Part shown: positions 26,742 through 34,352 of the stretch, one piece after another
Position numbering within the stretch: position 1 is the stretch's first letter
Layout of the letters: the number at the start of each line of letters is the position of its first letter
DNA from: Muribaculaceae bacterium
GTDB taxonomy: Bacteria > Bacteroidota > Bacteroidia > Bacteroidales > Muribaculaceae
DNA length: 64,000 nucleotides
NCBI GenBank assembly: GCA_017548365.1
Contig: JAFZAC010000016.1
Coordinates: forward strand, 62,001 to 126,000
Reading direction: 5' to 3'
The notes under the pieces: model-generated
Seen by the model: only the letters and a program-made list of their open reading frames with translations
What the model was told of the DNA's origin: nothing
The model's database searches: none
Program-made: the position numbers and the translations under genes

Positions 26742-27620
26742 ATGAAAGCATTTGTTTTTCCTGGCCAAGGTGCACAGTTTGTGGGTATGGGAAAAGACCT
26801 TTATGAGAACAACGCCGAAGCCCGTGAAATGTTTGAGAAAGCCAACGAAGTGCTCGGTTTTCGCATCACTGACCTTATGTTTGAGGGCACCGAGGACGAC
26901 CTGAAACAGACTAAAGTAACTCAACCCGCTGTGTTCCTGCACAGTGTAATACTTGCCAAAACACTTGGCGATGACTTCAAGCCCGACATGGTAGCCGGTC
27001 ACTCGCTGGGAGAGTTCTCGGCTCTCGTTGCAGCTGGCGTACTGCCGTTTGAGCAGGGCCTTAAGCTCGTTGAGACCCGTGCACTAGCAATGCAGAAGGC
27101 TTGCGAAGCCACTCCATCTACTATGGCAGCAATTATTGGCATGGATGATGACAAGATAGAGGAGATTTGTGCCAGTGTTGATGGTGTGTGCGTTCCCGCC
27201 AACTACAACAGTCCAGGTCAAGTAGTAATCAGTGGCTCATTTGAGGCAATTGAAGAAGCTTGCGCTAAGTTTAAAGAAGCTGGTGCCCGCCGTGCTCTGC
27301 CATTGAAGGTTGGTGGTGCTTTCCACTCTCCACTTATGGAGCCTGCGCGCGAGGAGCTTGCCAAGGCTATCTACGAGGCAAACTTCAGCGAGCCCATTTG
27401 CCCTATCTATCAGGATGTTGATGCCAAGCCTCACACCGACCCTGAGGAAATCAAGGAGAATCTCATCAAGCAGCTTACCGCCCCTGTGCGCTGGAGCCAC
27501 ATTGTAGCCAATATGGCTGCTGACGGCATGACCGAGGCTGTAGAGCTTGGTCCCGGCAAGGTGCTTCAAGGCTTAATTGGCCGCACTTGCAAGGATGTGG
27601 AAGTGAGCGGAATGCAATAA
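26742..27620 (+). CDS. fabD: Malonyl-CoA:ACP transacylase
   Basis: 292 residues, acyltransferase fold. The N-terminal oxyanion motif FPGQGAQFVGMG, the nucleophile elbow GHSLGE (S88) and the catalytic His in GGAFHSPLM (H195) are all present. It transfers malonyl groups from CoA to acyl carrier protein to supply fatty-acid elongation. It stands alone between its promoter and a strong palindromic terminator. Confidence 0.97.
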   Translation: MKAFVFPGQGAQFVGMGKDLYENNAEAREMFEKANEVLGFRITDLMFEGTEDDLKQTKVTQPAVFLHSVILAKTLGDDFKPDMVAGHSLGEFSALVAAGVLPFEQGLKLVETRALAMQKACEATPSTMAAIIGMDDDKIEEICASVDGVCVPANYNSPGQVVISGSFEAIEEACAKFKEAGARRALPLKVGGAFHSPLMEPAREELAKAIYEANFSEPICPIYQDVDAKPHTDPEEIKENLIKQLTAPVRWSHIVANMAADGMTEAVELGPGKVLQGLIGRTCKDVEVSGMQ

Positions 27621-27650
27621 TCAATGCATATTCATAATGCATAATTTAAA

Positions 27651-27680
27651 ACATTGCCTGAATTCAGGCAATGTTTTTTT
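27651..27680 (+). terminator. Terminator of fabD
   Basis: A perfect 24-base palindrome (27651-27674) centred on GAATTC, followed by seven T. Confidence 0.88.
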
Positions 27681-27733
27681 AATTGTAATGAATTTTTATT
27701 GGATAATAATCATCTACCTAATTAAAATTTCAT

Positions 27734-27741
27734 TATTTTTG
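27734..27741 (+). promoter_or_regulatory. -7 element for the Ca2+/Na+ exchanger
   Basis: TATTTTTG, 26 bases before the ATG at 27768. Confidence 0.6.
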
Positions 27742-27767
27742 CAGTCAATTACATGCAATAATAAATC

Positions 27768-28745
27768 ATGATGGATTATCTTCTTTTATTCTTAGGATTG
27801 GGATTGTTGTTGGTTGGTGCTAATTATTTGGTTGATGCATCGGTTGCAATAGCGCAAAGAGCAAAGATTTCAAACTTTATAATTGGTCTCACAATCGTAG
27901 GCATAGGCACCTCGGCACCCGAGCTTTTCATATCTATCCAGAGTGCGCTAACTGGGCATGGTGACATCGCTATGGGCAACGTGCTTGGCTCTAATATCGC
28001 CAATGTGTTCCTGATATTGGGTGTGACAGCAACCATACTACCCTTCTCCATCGACAAGATGCAACAAAGGCGTGACATTCCAGTGGGCATTGGTGCTGCA
28101 ATACTTGTGCTCCTTCTCGCCAACGACAGCCTTATACCTGGTATTAGCGAGAACACAATGTCAAGAATTGACGGTATTTTCTTGCTACTCGTGTTCATTG
28201 TCTATATGTCGTTTGTAATTCTCAGAAAAGGTAAAGATCCAAAGCAAGCGATTGCCGAAGCCGACGAAGAAACCAAATCTCAACTCGCTGGCAAGAATGT
28301 AATATTACTTTGGATAATAGCAGCCACATCACTTGGTGCGTTGCTTTGGGGCGGCAACATGTTCCTTGACTCAGCCAAGAGTCTTGCCAAGACTTGGGGC
28401 ATGAGCGAGGCAGTAATCTCTATTACCATAGTGGCTATTGGCACTTCACTACCCGAGCTTATAACTGCTATCATCGCTGCATGTAAGAAGAACCCACAGT
28501 TGGCATTGGGCAACGTTATTGGTTCAAACGTTTTCAACCTGCTTATGATACTTGGCGTGTCGTCAACAGTACATTCCTATAATTTAGAAAACATCAGTAT
28601 AGTTGACTATTCAATGGCTATTGTGGCAGCCATTTGCATTTTCATTACCATCTACACCTTTAAAAAACAGAAATTCGACCGTATAGAGGGTATTTTCTTC
28701 CTCGCTATTTATATTGGATATACTGTTTATCTATTAATGAGATAA
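27768..28745 (+). CDS. CaCA-family calcium/sodium antiporter (YrbG type)
   Basis: 325 residues, ten predicted membrane helices in two inverted repeats. The alpha-1 repeat reads GIGTSAPELFISIQSA with GNVLGSNIANVFLILG. The alpha-2 repeat reads AIGTSLPELITAIIAA with GNVIGSNVFNLLMILG. The Glu residues of both PEL motifs line the cation site. These proteins exchange Na+ or H+ for Ca2+ across the inner membrane. The next gene begins four bases downstream. Confidence 0.94.
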   Translation: MMDYLLLFLGLGLLLVGANYLVDASVAIAQRAKISNFIIGLTIVGIGTSAPELFISIQSALTGHGDIAMGNVLGSNIANVFLILGVTATILPFSIDKMQQRRDIPVGIGAAILVLLLANDSLIPGISENTMSRIDGIFLLLVFIVYMSFVILRKGKDPKQAIAEADEETKSQLAGKNVILLWIIAATSLGALLWGGNMFLDSAKSLAKTWGMSEAVISITIVAIGTSLPELITAIIAACKKNPQLALGNVIGSNVFNLLMILGVSSTVHSYNLENISIVDYSMAIVAAICIFITIYTFKKQKFDRIEGIFFLAIYIGYTVYLLMR

Positions 28746-28749
28746 ATCT

Positions 28750-29436
28750 ATGGATAAAGAATCCTTTTCACTAACACCAATTAAAATCATTATTGCTATT
28801 GTCTTTGTTGTTATTGGCTACCTTTTTTACTATTATGATTTTGAGCCAAACTTAATAAAGGGAGTATCATTAGTTGTTGTTCCAACAGCTCTCATTGCCC
28901 TTCTTCTCTATTATTGGCCATTTTCTAAAAAACGGGAGAATGCTTTAGATAACATCGAAGAAGAAGCAACTAATAGCTATAGTCTTATCCTTGTCCAAAA
29001 CATGAGCGAGAACGAGATAAATGATGCAATAGAATCGTTTAAGAAAATGGGCAAGGAAGAGGATGAGAACTTTGAATACTATACGCCACAAATAAAGACT
29101 AGGGGCAAAGATTTTATGCTACTATTTTCCCCTACTATTAACTATCGCGATTTCTGCTTCTGGGTGAATTACCTTGTTTATAGCAATAAGAACAAACGTC
29201 ACAACAACGACATCACAGGGTGGTATGAAGTGGGAAACACGTCAAATAACCATCCACTCTCAAACAAGATTCTCATGTTGTTCATTCCTGAGAGTGACAA
29301 AGAATTTGACAACGTGTATCTCGTTGACAATTTCAACAACTGCTATAAACAGGAATTTGCTCTTGATGAGAAAATAATCCCACTAAATGAATCGATAATC
29401 AGGTATAAAGAAAAACCTGATTATCGGCCTGAGTAG
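28750..29436 (+). CDS. Unknown membrane-anchored protein
   Basis: 228 residues; no family recognised. Two hydrophobic helices (~12-30 and ~37-55) are followed by a basic FSKKRENA stretch and a soluble mixed alpha/beta domain of ~165 residues with aromatic-rich motifs (FMLLFSPTINYRDFCFWVNYL, WYEVGNTSNNHPLSNKILM). It is probably co-transcribed with the antiporter. Its last 16 bases overlap the 3' end of the convergent DUF5103 gene, and the shared region folds into a hairpin. Confidence 0.75.
   Translation: MDKESFSLTPIKIIIAIVFVVIGYLFYYYDFEPNLIKGVSLVVVPTALIALLLYYWPFSKKRENALDNIEEEATNSYSLILVQNMSENEINDAIESFKKMGKEEDENFEYYTPQIKTRGKDFMLLFSPTINYRDFCFWVNYLVYSNKNKRHNNDITGWYEVGNTSNNHPLSNKILMLFIPESDKEFDNVYLVDNFNNCYKQEFALDEKIIPLNESIIRYKEKPDYRPE
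29393..29426. terminator. Hairpin inside the overlapping ends of two converging genes
   Basis: A 12-bp perfect stem (29393-29404 with 29415-29426) and a 10-base A-rich loop. It lies within the last codons of the plus-strand unknown gene and across the stop codon of the minus-strand DUF5103 gene. It may act as a shared terminator or 3'-end stabiliser; T-tracts are poor. Confidence 0.55.
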
Positions 29437-30683
29437 ATAATCCCGAAGCCTACAAAGTGGTCGTAGCGCTCGCCGAAGGGACGGTCGTAGACTTTAACAA
29501 GATATTCATTGGTTGTTTGGTATTTATCACCTTCAATTTTGCCTGTCTGCCCCACTCCACTGCCGTTTGGCACCCATAGGAACTGATAGTTGTAGGCACC
29601 TTGCTTGAGCAGAATGTCACAGTTGTAGGTGCCATAATTAGAATCGTAGCGCATGAGGCACTGCTCGGCAGGCATTCCAAGTGTGAACTCCCCTTGAACA
29701 AAAAGGTTTCCCCCTTCTAGTTTTTCACCCGTATAGAGTGTAAAATGAGTGACGATATAGTCGCTCTCTACCATAGAGTCATAAGCTCCCGATGTCCTAA
29801 TAGTAAAACGTCCAAACTGAGTCTTATCATAGAGATATTGCCCATCGACGCGTGGCTCATTAGTATAGAGCGTGGCATGATAGTAAGGCTCGAAATACTG
29901 GATTTTTTCCACTCCCATATTCATTGAGTTGATATTCACCATCTCGATGCGCCTGTACTCATTGCCTGCAGGGAAAATCAAGTTGCGATTGTGTTCAAAA
30001 GTAACCTTGTTGCCGCTCACCATCAAAGGCTTGGTTACCATAACCTCGTTATCGGGGCGGGAGTTCTGAGTCACTATCGCAGCCAACTCGTTATAGGGAT
30101 CGCTGATACGTCCGCCGTCACGAGTAGTAACCACAAAGTTCACCTGTTGATTGTGAGCATTGTAGTCCACATCGGTGTTAGTGCTCACCTCGGCATATAC
30201 TCCCATCGTGTTCTCGCACACTGAGAATCGAGTCTGGAACAGCACGTCGTCAGGATCGTCTTGGCGATAAACCTTGAGCAAATAGTTGCCACTCTTGGTA
30301 ATTATGAAATTGTTGTTTGGGATACAGAAATCATAGTTAAAATAGTGCACAAAGGTTGCCTCACTTGGCTTGTAGTCCTCTATGTCGGCCTGGTTGAATC
30401 CGTCAATGTACTCGCTCTCCACCAACTGTGATGGCTGCCAGTTAGCATCGCAATGAGTGACACTATAGCGCAGATACTGGATATCGAGGTCCAAGTAGTC
30501 GAAATTCACGTTAAGCACATCATCACTCCCCAGAACATAAATCGGCGGGAAATACATGTTGCTGATAGGTGCTATTTTTAACGACTTCACATTTGAGTCA
30601 AAAATGTTTATCTGTGTGTCATCGGCTGCAACCTTAGTCACTGCAACAAGGCACATTATAATATTAAATACAAAACGTTTCAT
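29421..30683 (-). CDS. DUF5103 protein, type IX secretion system plug-like
   Basis: 420 residues with a signal peptide (FNIIMCLVAVTKVAA). The mature protein fits DUF5103: an N-terminal beta domain with LNVNFDYLDLDIQYLRYSV, HCDANWQPSQL and YNFDFC-like pairs, then several Ig-like beta segments ending GERYDHFVGFGIIYSG. The family includes the Plug protein that seals the SprA translocon of type IX secretion. Its presence fits the T9SS-tailed proteins at 14-19 kb. It is divergently transcribed from the methionine sulfoxide reductase. Confidence 0.82.
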   Translation of the reverse strand: MKRFVFNIIMCLVAVTKVAADDTQINIFDSNVKSLKIAPISNMYFPPIYVLGSDDVLNVNFDYLDLDIQYLRYSVTHCDANWQPSQLVESEYIDGFNQADIEDYKPSEATFVHYFNYDFCIPNNNFIITKSGNYLLKVYRQDDPDDVLFQTRFSVCENTMGVYAEVSTNTDVDYNAHNQQVNFVVTTRDGGRISDPYNELAAIVTQNSRPDNEVMVTKPLMVSGNKVTFEHNRNLIFPAGNEYRRIEMVNINSMNMGVEKIQYFEPYYHATLYTNEPRVDGQYLYDKTQFGRFTIRTSGAYDSMVESDYIVTHFTLYTGEKLEGGNLFVQGEFTLGMPAEQCLMRYDSNYGTYNCDILLKQGAYNYQFLWVPNGSGVGQTGKIEGDKYQTTNEYLVKVYDRPFGERYDHFVGFGIIYSGR

Positions 30684-30708
30684 ATTGTAAAATTAATTTG
30701 AGGTTTGA

Positions 30709-30716
30709 CAAAGATA
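30709..30716 (-). promoter_or_regulatory. -7 element for the DUF5103 gene
   Basis: TATCTTTG on the minus strand, 25 bases before the start at 30683. Confidence 0.6.
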
Positions 30717-30758
30717 CGATAATTTGGTTTAAAATGCCGAAATTTTACAAAGAATAAT

Positions 30759-30766
30759 TATATTTG
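30759..30766 (+). promoter_or_regulatory. -7 element for the fRMsr gene
   Basis: TATATTTG, 16 bases before the ATG at 30783. Confidence 0.6.
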
Positions 30767-30782
30767 CACAAAAATCCATATT

Positions 30783-31247
30783 ATGATAAAGCAAGAAAAA
30801 TATGAAGAACTGCTACCACAAATGATAGCAATGATTGAAGGAGAGACTAATCCCGTGAGCGTGATGGCAAATGTTGCAGCTGCGCTACACGAAGCGTTTG
30901 GCTGGTGGTGGACAGGTTTTTACACTGTCAGTGGCGACCAACTCGAACTGGGACCATTTCAAGGTCCAGTGGCCTGCTATCGCATCAAGCGTGGACGTGG
31001 AGTGTGCGGAACTGCATGGGACCGTAACGAGACAGTAATTGTTCCTGATGTAGAGCAATTCCCTGGTCACATTGCCTGCAGTAGCCTCTCTCGCAGCGAG
31101 ATAGTTGTGCCAATGCACGATAATGAGGGTAACGTAGTAGCTGTGCTCGACATCGACAGCAAAGACCTCAGCACGTTTGACGAGACCGACCAACAATATT
31201 TGGAAGAAATTGTAAAAGCCATCTCAAAAGAGGTGAAATGGAAATAA
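30783..31247 (+). CDS. msrC: Free methionine-(R)-sulfoxide reductase (GAF-domain fRMsr)
   Basis: 154 residues, a single GAF domain. Three cysteines at C65, C75 (GVCGTAW) and C99 (HIACSS) have the same 10- and 24-residue spacing as the catalytic and resolving cysteines of yeast and E. coli fRMsr. WWWTGFYTV and VLDIDS are family hallmarks. It reduces free methionine-R-sulfoxide with thioredoxin. Monocistronic. Confidence 0.93.
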   Translation: MIKQEKYEELLPQMIAMIEGETNPVSVMANVAAALHEAFGWWWTGFYTVSGDQLELGPFQGPVACYRIKRGRGVCGTAWDRNETVIVPDVEQFPGHIACSSLSRSEIVVPMHDNEGNVVAVLDIDSKDLSTFDETDQQYLEEIVKAISKEVKWK

Positions 31248-31327
31248 ACACTGTCCTAAATTTCTATACAAATAGTCAAAAACATGTTATAAAACATATT
31301 TTTCTTGGTCATCTCATAAAAAATAAC

Positions 31328-31335
31328 TAATTTTG
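31328..31335 (+). promoter_or_regulatory. -7 element for the 41-codon gene
   Basis: TAATTTTG, 70 bases before the small ORF at 31406; expected transcription start near 31343. Confidence 0.55.
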
Positions 31336-31356
31336 CAGCGTGAAAAAAATAGTAAT

Positions 31357-31392
31357 ATGAGCCAAGCAACAATGCTTGGAAATATTAATTAA
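31357..31392 (+). other. Possible 11-codon leader ORF with hairpin
   Basis: ATG AGC CAA ... TAA could encode MSQATMLGNIN between the promoter at 31328 and the 41-codon gene. A stem CCAAGC/GCTTGG (31362-31379) lies inside it. It could be a leader peptide or simply chance; no recognised attenuator family. Confidence 0.25.
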
Positions 31393-31405
31393 AATGTATT
31401 AGAGT

Positions 31406-31531
31406 ATGAAAAACAACACAACAAAAAGGGGTATCATTAAGGTGCACGAGTTGCCCAATCACGCATTTCACCCCAACGTGGCATTACGCCACCAGCAAGC
31501 AAAAGGCTACATAGCATGGCCCGAGAAATGA
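31406..31531 (+). CDS. Small 41-residue protein gene, unknown
   Basis: The ORF starts MKNNTTKRGIIKVHELPN and ends GYIAWPEK. Its codons have G/C-rich third positions like neighbouring real genes, while the flanking DNA is AT-rich. It has its own TAnnTTTG promoter at 31328, an AAAGTC-GAAA-GACTTT tetraloop hairpin at 31540-31555 just after the stop, and a terminator at 31589. There is no signal peptide or membrane helix; it is basic and His-rich (five His). I recognise no family. Because the ~270-nt transcript is well structured, a dual coding/regulatory RNA is an alternative. Confidence 0.55.
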   Translation: MKNNTTKRGIIKVHELPNHAFHPNVALRHQQAKGYIAWPEK

Positions 31532-31588
31532 AGAACACCAAAGTCGAAAGACTTTCTAAACAAGACAACTAGTTATTAATGATAAAAC

Positions 31589-31624
31589 GAGGATGCACCA
31601 CACAGGATGCATCCTCAATTTTTA
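31589..31624 (+). terminator. Terminator of the 41-codon gene
   Basis: GAGGATGC (31589-31596) pairs with GCATCCTC (31609-31616), then AATTTTTAAAAA. Confidence 0.7.
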
Positions 31625-32068
31625 AAAATTCAGTATTTTCTGTAAAAGTAGCTTCTCGTTCCGAAATTACCATTTTTTATAACATTGTGAAAGCGTTTCC
31701 AAACTATTTGTAACAAATCTTGCATACAAACAAAAAAATGTATAACTTTGCAACAATTCAAGCAATCTCATGGAGTTGAGCTCTTACTTGAAGACATAAA
31801 AGAAGCGTTTTTGCATTATCCTGATTCTGAAATCGGCAAATTTCAACACTCAAGGGTAAAGCAGTCAAAGAATGCCTTCGCTTGCCATTATCCACCTCGC
31901 GTTAGAGGTTCGATATATCGGCTTGGCGTGGGGTGGACTGTTTATTTGAGTGTGGGCATGCCGAGCCTCAGAATCAATAATCAGACAAGTCTCCACGCTA
32001 TCTTTTTATAATCAATTAATTAACAACACCTTGATTTGGGAGACTAAAAAGGGAATATAATTGTTAAT
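31625..32068 (+). other. Non-coding or degenerate stretch with one promoter-like element
   Basis: About 440 bases without a convincing gene. TAACTTTG at 31743-31750 is a good -7 element. After it, an ATG at 31769 gives only nine codons. Another frame stays open from a TTG at 31748 (inside the promoter) to 32011, 87 codons containing ACHYPPRVRGSIYRLGVGW, with no proper start. GGCTTGGC at 31920-31927 can pair with GCCGAGCC near 31970, and CCTC/GAGG with a 6-base loop occurs near 31893. It may be a gene remnant, a structured leader for the downstream cassette, or a repeated intergenic element. Confidence 0.4.
31743..31750 (+). promoter_or_regulatory. Promoter element upstream of the AT-rich cassette
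   Basis: TAACTTTG perfectly matches the -7 consensus. The next confident gene starts at 32069, which would imply a ~310-base leader. Confidence 0.45.
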
Positions 32069-32755
32069 ATGAGTTACTTTAAGCCTATCTTTAAACTCCC
32101 TTATCCTAGAGTCGGAATCATTTTATCTTGTTTTATCTTAAGTAGCTTACTACTTAATTGTAAAATATTCAGTAAGAAAGAGCACGAAGACGAAAAAAAA
32201 ACAGAGAATCTGTGTAGTTATGTGTTCAACAATTCATTCGAGATTAAAATTCCCAATTATTTAAAACTTGATTCAGATATTGGAAATTTTAAGTTGGTTA
32301 AACATGACAAAACAAACAATACTTATTATTATAAAATAGAGGACGAGGACCGCTTTATAACATTTACTAATGACACGATTGATGCTAAAATAATCATTTT
32401 TTTGGGTGACATGTCAGATGCAAGTAATGAGTTTAAAAAAGATTCTCATCATTCTAATAAATTTGCAAGTCTTGCTTTTAATAAAAAAATATTTGAAAAT
32501 AGATTTGATGATATCGATGATGTAGAAAATTATCTTAATTATCAATATATGGATGTGGGAAAAAGCAAAGCGTTTCATATAAATTATGATGAAAAAGTCG
32601 GTCTAGCAACATATCAAATAAACCATATATATGAATTATGGAATTACGATGAAAGAGTCCATATTAGCTTGGATTATTATTCCAACATAAATAAAAACAT
32701 AAAAGATGAATGTGAAAGTATTATAGACAATTTCAAATGGATAAATCCTAAATAA
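32069..32755 (+). CDS. Unknown membrane-anchored protein, first gene of AT-rich cassette
   Basis: 228 residues. A hydrophobic segment (VGIILSCFILSSLLLN) ends at Cys31, but the residue before the Cys is Asn, so the lipobox is atypical; it may be a lipoprotein or a simple membrane anchor. The rest is polar, rich in Asp, Lys, Asn and Phe, with no recognised motif. Base composition is clearly more AT-rich than housekeeping genes nearby, suggesting a different origin. It is followed after eight bases by an interrupted membrane ORF. Confidence 0.7.
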   Translation: MSYFKPIFKLPYPRVGIILSCFILSSLLLNCKIFSKKEHEDEKKTENLCSYVFNNSFEIKIPNYLKLDSDIGNFKLVKHDKTNNTYYYKIEDEDRFITFTNDTIDAKIIIFLGDMSDASNEFKKDSHHSNKFASLAFNKKIFENRFDDIDDVENYLNYQYMDVGKSKAFHINYDEKVGLATYQINHIYELWNYDERVHISLDYYSNINKNIKDECESIIDNFKWINPK

Positions 32756-32763
32756 CTATTAGT

Positions 32764-32973
32764 ATGCAACTTTTCAATCAAGATACAAACAATAGTTGTG
32801 GCTGTGTGCCAATCTTATTTGAACTTATTGTAGCTGGTGTGGGTTACTTATTGTGTTCACTTATCAGTCTTAGTTTCAATTACAACGAATGGAATATCAT
32901 TTAACATGTGGTGAAATGGATTGCAATCGTAATTTGTGAATTAGCATTCAGTTCGATGTTTAGTAATGACTAA
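32764..32973 (+). pseudogene. Small membrane-protein ORF split by an in-frame TAA
   Basis: From the ATG at 32764, 46 codons (MQLFNQDTNNSCGCVPILFE ... NYNEWNII) run to a TAA at 32902-32904. The same frame then continues for 22 sense codons (HVVKWIAIVICELAFSSMFS) to a TAA at 32971-32973. Both parts read as membrane helices. The second stop lies three bases before the next ATG, matching the tight spacing of this cassette. So the original gene was probably ~68 codons with two helices, broken by one nonsense change. The 46-residue product may still be made; read-through is possible but unsupported. Confidence 0.5.
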
Positions 32974-32976
32974 AAT

Positions 32977-33387
32977 ATGGAAATCAACATTCAATATCTT
33001 ATCGCCTTACTAGTAACGTGGATTCTTACTGGCTGGCTCGTTCTCCTTGAGAAGGATAATGTGAGTAGCAGTTTTTGGGGTATGACTCATTATGTTGACA
33101 TTATGGATTCCTGTTTATGGCAATTGCTCAAAATTATTCCAGTTTTAGCGGTTATTATATCTTTAGTTATAAATGGCATAATGATTGATTGGATTCAGAG
33201 TTTGTGTTATTTGGGCATATTAGTGGGAGCTATTTTCGTAAACTGGATTATTTATGGTCTTTACACAAATGTGTTGGGAACAGATGGAATTGCTGTATTT
33301 ATACCTGTAATACTCGTACCATTATCAGTAATATATCTATTCATAGCACAATTTGTACTACCTGTAATATCTTATACAATTAAATAA
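32977..33387 (+). CDS. Small multi-pass membrane protein, unknown
   Basis: 136 residues with about four membrane helices (starting IQYLIALLVTWILTGWLVLLE). Only short polar loops, no motif recognised. AT-rich, and the next gene begins two bases later, so it is translated as part of the cassette. Confidence 0.7.
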   Translation: MEINIQYLIALLVTWILTGWLVLLEKDNVSSSFWGMTHYVDIMDSCLWQLLKIIPVLAVIISLVINGIMIDWIQSLCYLGILVGAIFVNWIIYGLYTNVLGTDGIAVFIPVILVPLSVIYLFIAQFVLPVISYTIK

Positions 33388-33389
33388 TC

Positions 33390-33809
33390 ATGAAAACACT
33401 AAGAAAAATAGGTTTAATCATAGGAGGATTCTTATATACTATAGTTTTTCCATGCTTGATGACATTATTAATTTCAGTACCATATTTATGGATGTGGGAA
33501 ACGCATTCTTTTTGGGTTTATATGATAATGTTTGTTATAGAATTTGGATTTCTCATTTATCTTCTGATTATGTTGTCTATGATTTCAATAAAATCATTGA
33601 GAATTATCTCTGATTTAGAAAAGTCTTTAAATCATTTTACAGCAACACTGATGGTGTTTGGTGTCATTATGATCGCAATAGTATATGGTTGCAGTATTTA
33701 TTATCTTTTTACAACAAGACCCTTTGAAGCAAGTACTTTTAACTTAATTATAGTTTCTATTGCTCATGCGATTTCTTTCTTTCTAAGTTTTCTTGGTTTT
33801 GAAGATTAA
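33390..33809 (+). CDS. Small multi-pass membrane protein, unknown
   Basis: 139 residues with about four membrane helices. Its N-terminus (MKTLRKIGLIIGGFLYTIVF) resembles that of the next protein (MKDFFKVIGAFLYSLVQAIL), and both have the same size and helix layout, so they may be diverged paralogues. No functional motif recognised. Confidence 0.7.
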   Translation: MKTLRKIGLIIGGFLYTIVFPCLMTLLISVPYLWMWETHSFWVYMIMFVIEFGFLIYLLIMLSMISIKSLRIISDLEKSLNHFTATLMVFGVIMIAIVYGCSIYYLFTTRPFEASTFNLIIVSIAHAISFFLSFLGFED

Positions 33810-33843
33810 TAAATATTATTGTTTTAATTAATTATAACTAATT

Positions 33844-34284
33844 ATGAAAGATTTCTTTAAAGTCATTGGGGCTTTTTTGTACTCTCTTGTACAAGCCATA
33901 TTGATCGACTTGTTTTTTATCGCCTTAATGTTTTGTTTTGGCAAACTTTTATTTTGGCTGATACCGCACATTTTGTCCTGGGGAATATTCATTTTTATAC
34001 CCATACTTCTATTAATAGTTTTACTTTGGTGGGCAATATCTTTTTTTACAACAATAACGAGTATTCCTTATGGAAAGCTAAAAGGTACTGATAATTCCAT
34101 CATGTTTTTAATTCTTCCTATAATCACATTAATACTAAATGCTATTATATTCTGTTATAGAGAATGGACATTCACCGGGATTGATGCCCCCAAATCTTAT
34201 GTTATTACTTACAATGTTATAGCCACGATATTAATAGTAATCATAACTTTGTTCTCTATTGTTGGCATGTTATCGGATGAATAA
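33844..34284 (+). CDS. Small multi-pass membrane protein, unknown
   Basis: 146 residues with about four to five membrane helices, possible paralogue of the preceding gene. It is last in the AT-rich cassette and is followed by a terminator. No family recognised; small membrane immunity or transport-accessory proteins can look like this, but nothing in the sequence proves it. Confidence 0.7.
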   Translation: MKDFFKVIGAFLYSLVQAILIDLFFIALMFCFGKLLFWLIPHILSWGIFIFIPILLLIVLLWWAISFFTTITSIPYGKLKGTDNSIMFLILPIITLILNAIIFCYREWTFTGIDAPKSYVITYNVIATILIVIITLFSIVGMLSDE

Positions 34285-34300
34285 CATTTCTTGTATAAAA

Positions 34301-34334
34301 GATGCGCCACTCTCACTGATGAAAGTGGCACATC
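34301..34334. terminator. Bidirectional terminator between cassette and nfnB
   Basis: GATGCGCCACT (34301-34311) pairs with AGTGGCACATC (34324-34334) with one mismatch. T-rich sequence lies on both sides. Confidence 0.65.
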
Positions 34335-34352
34335 ATTTTCTTTACTTGGAAA

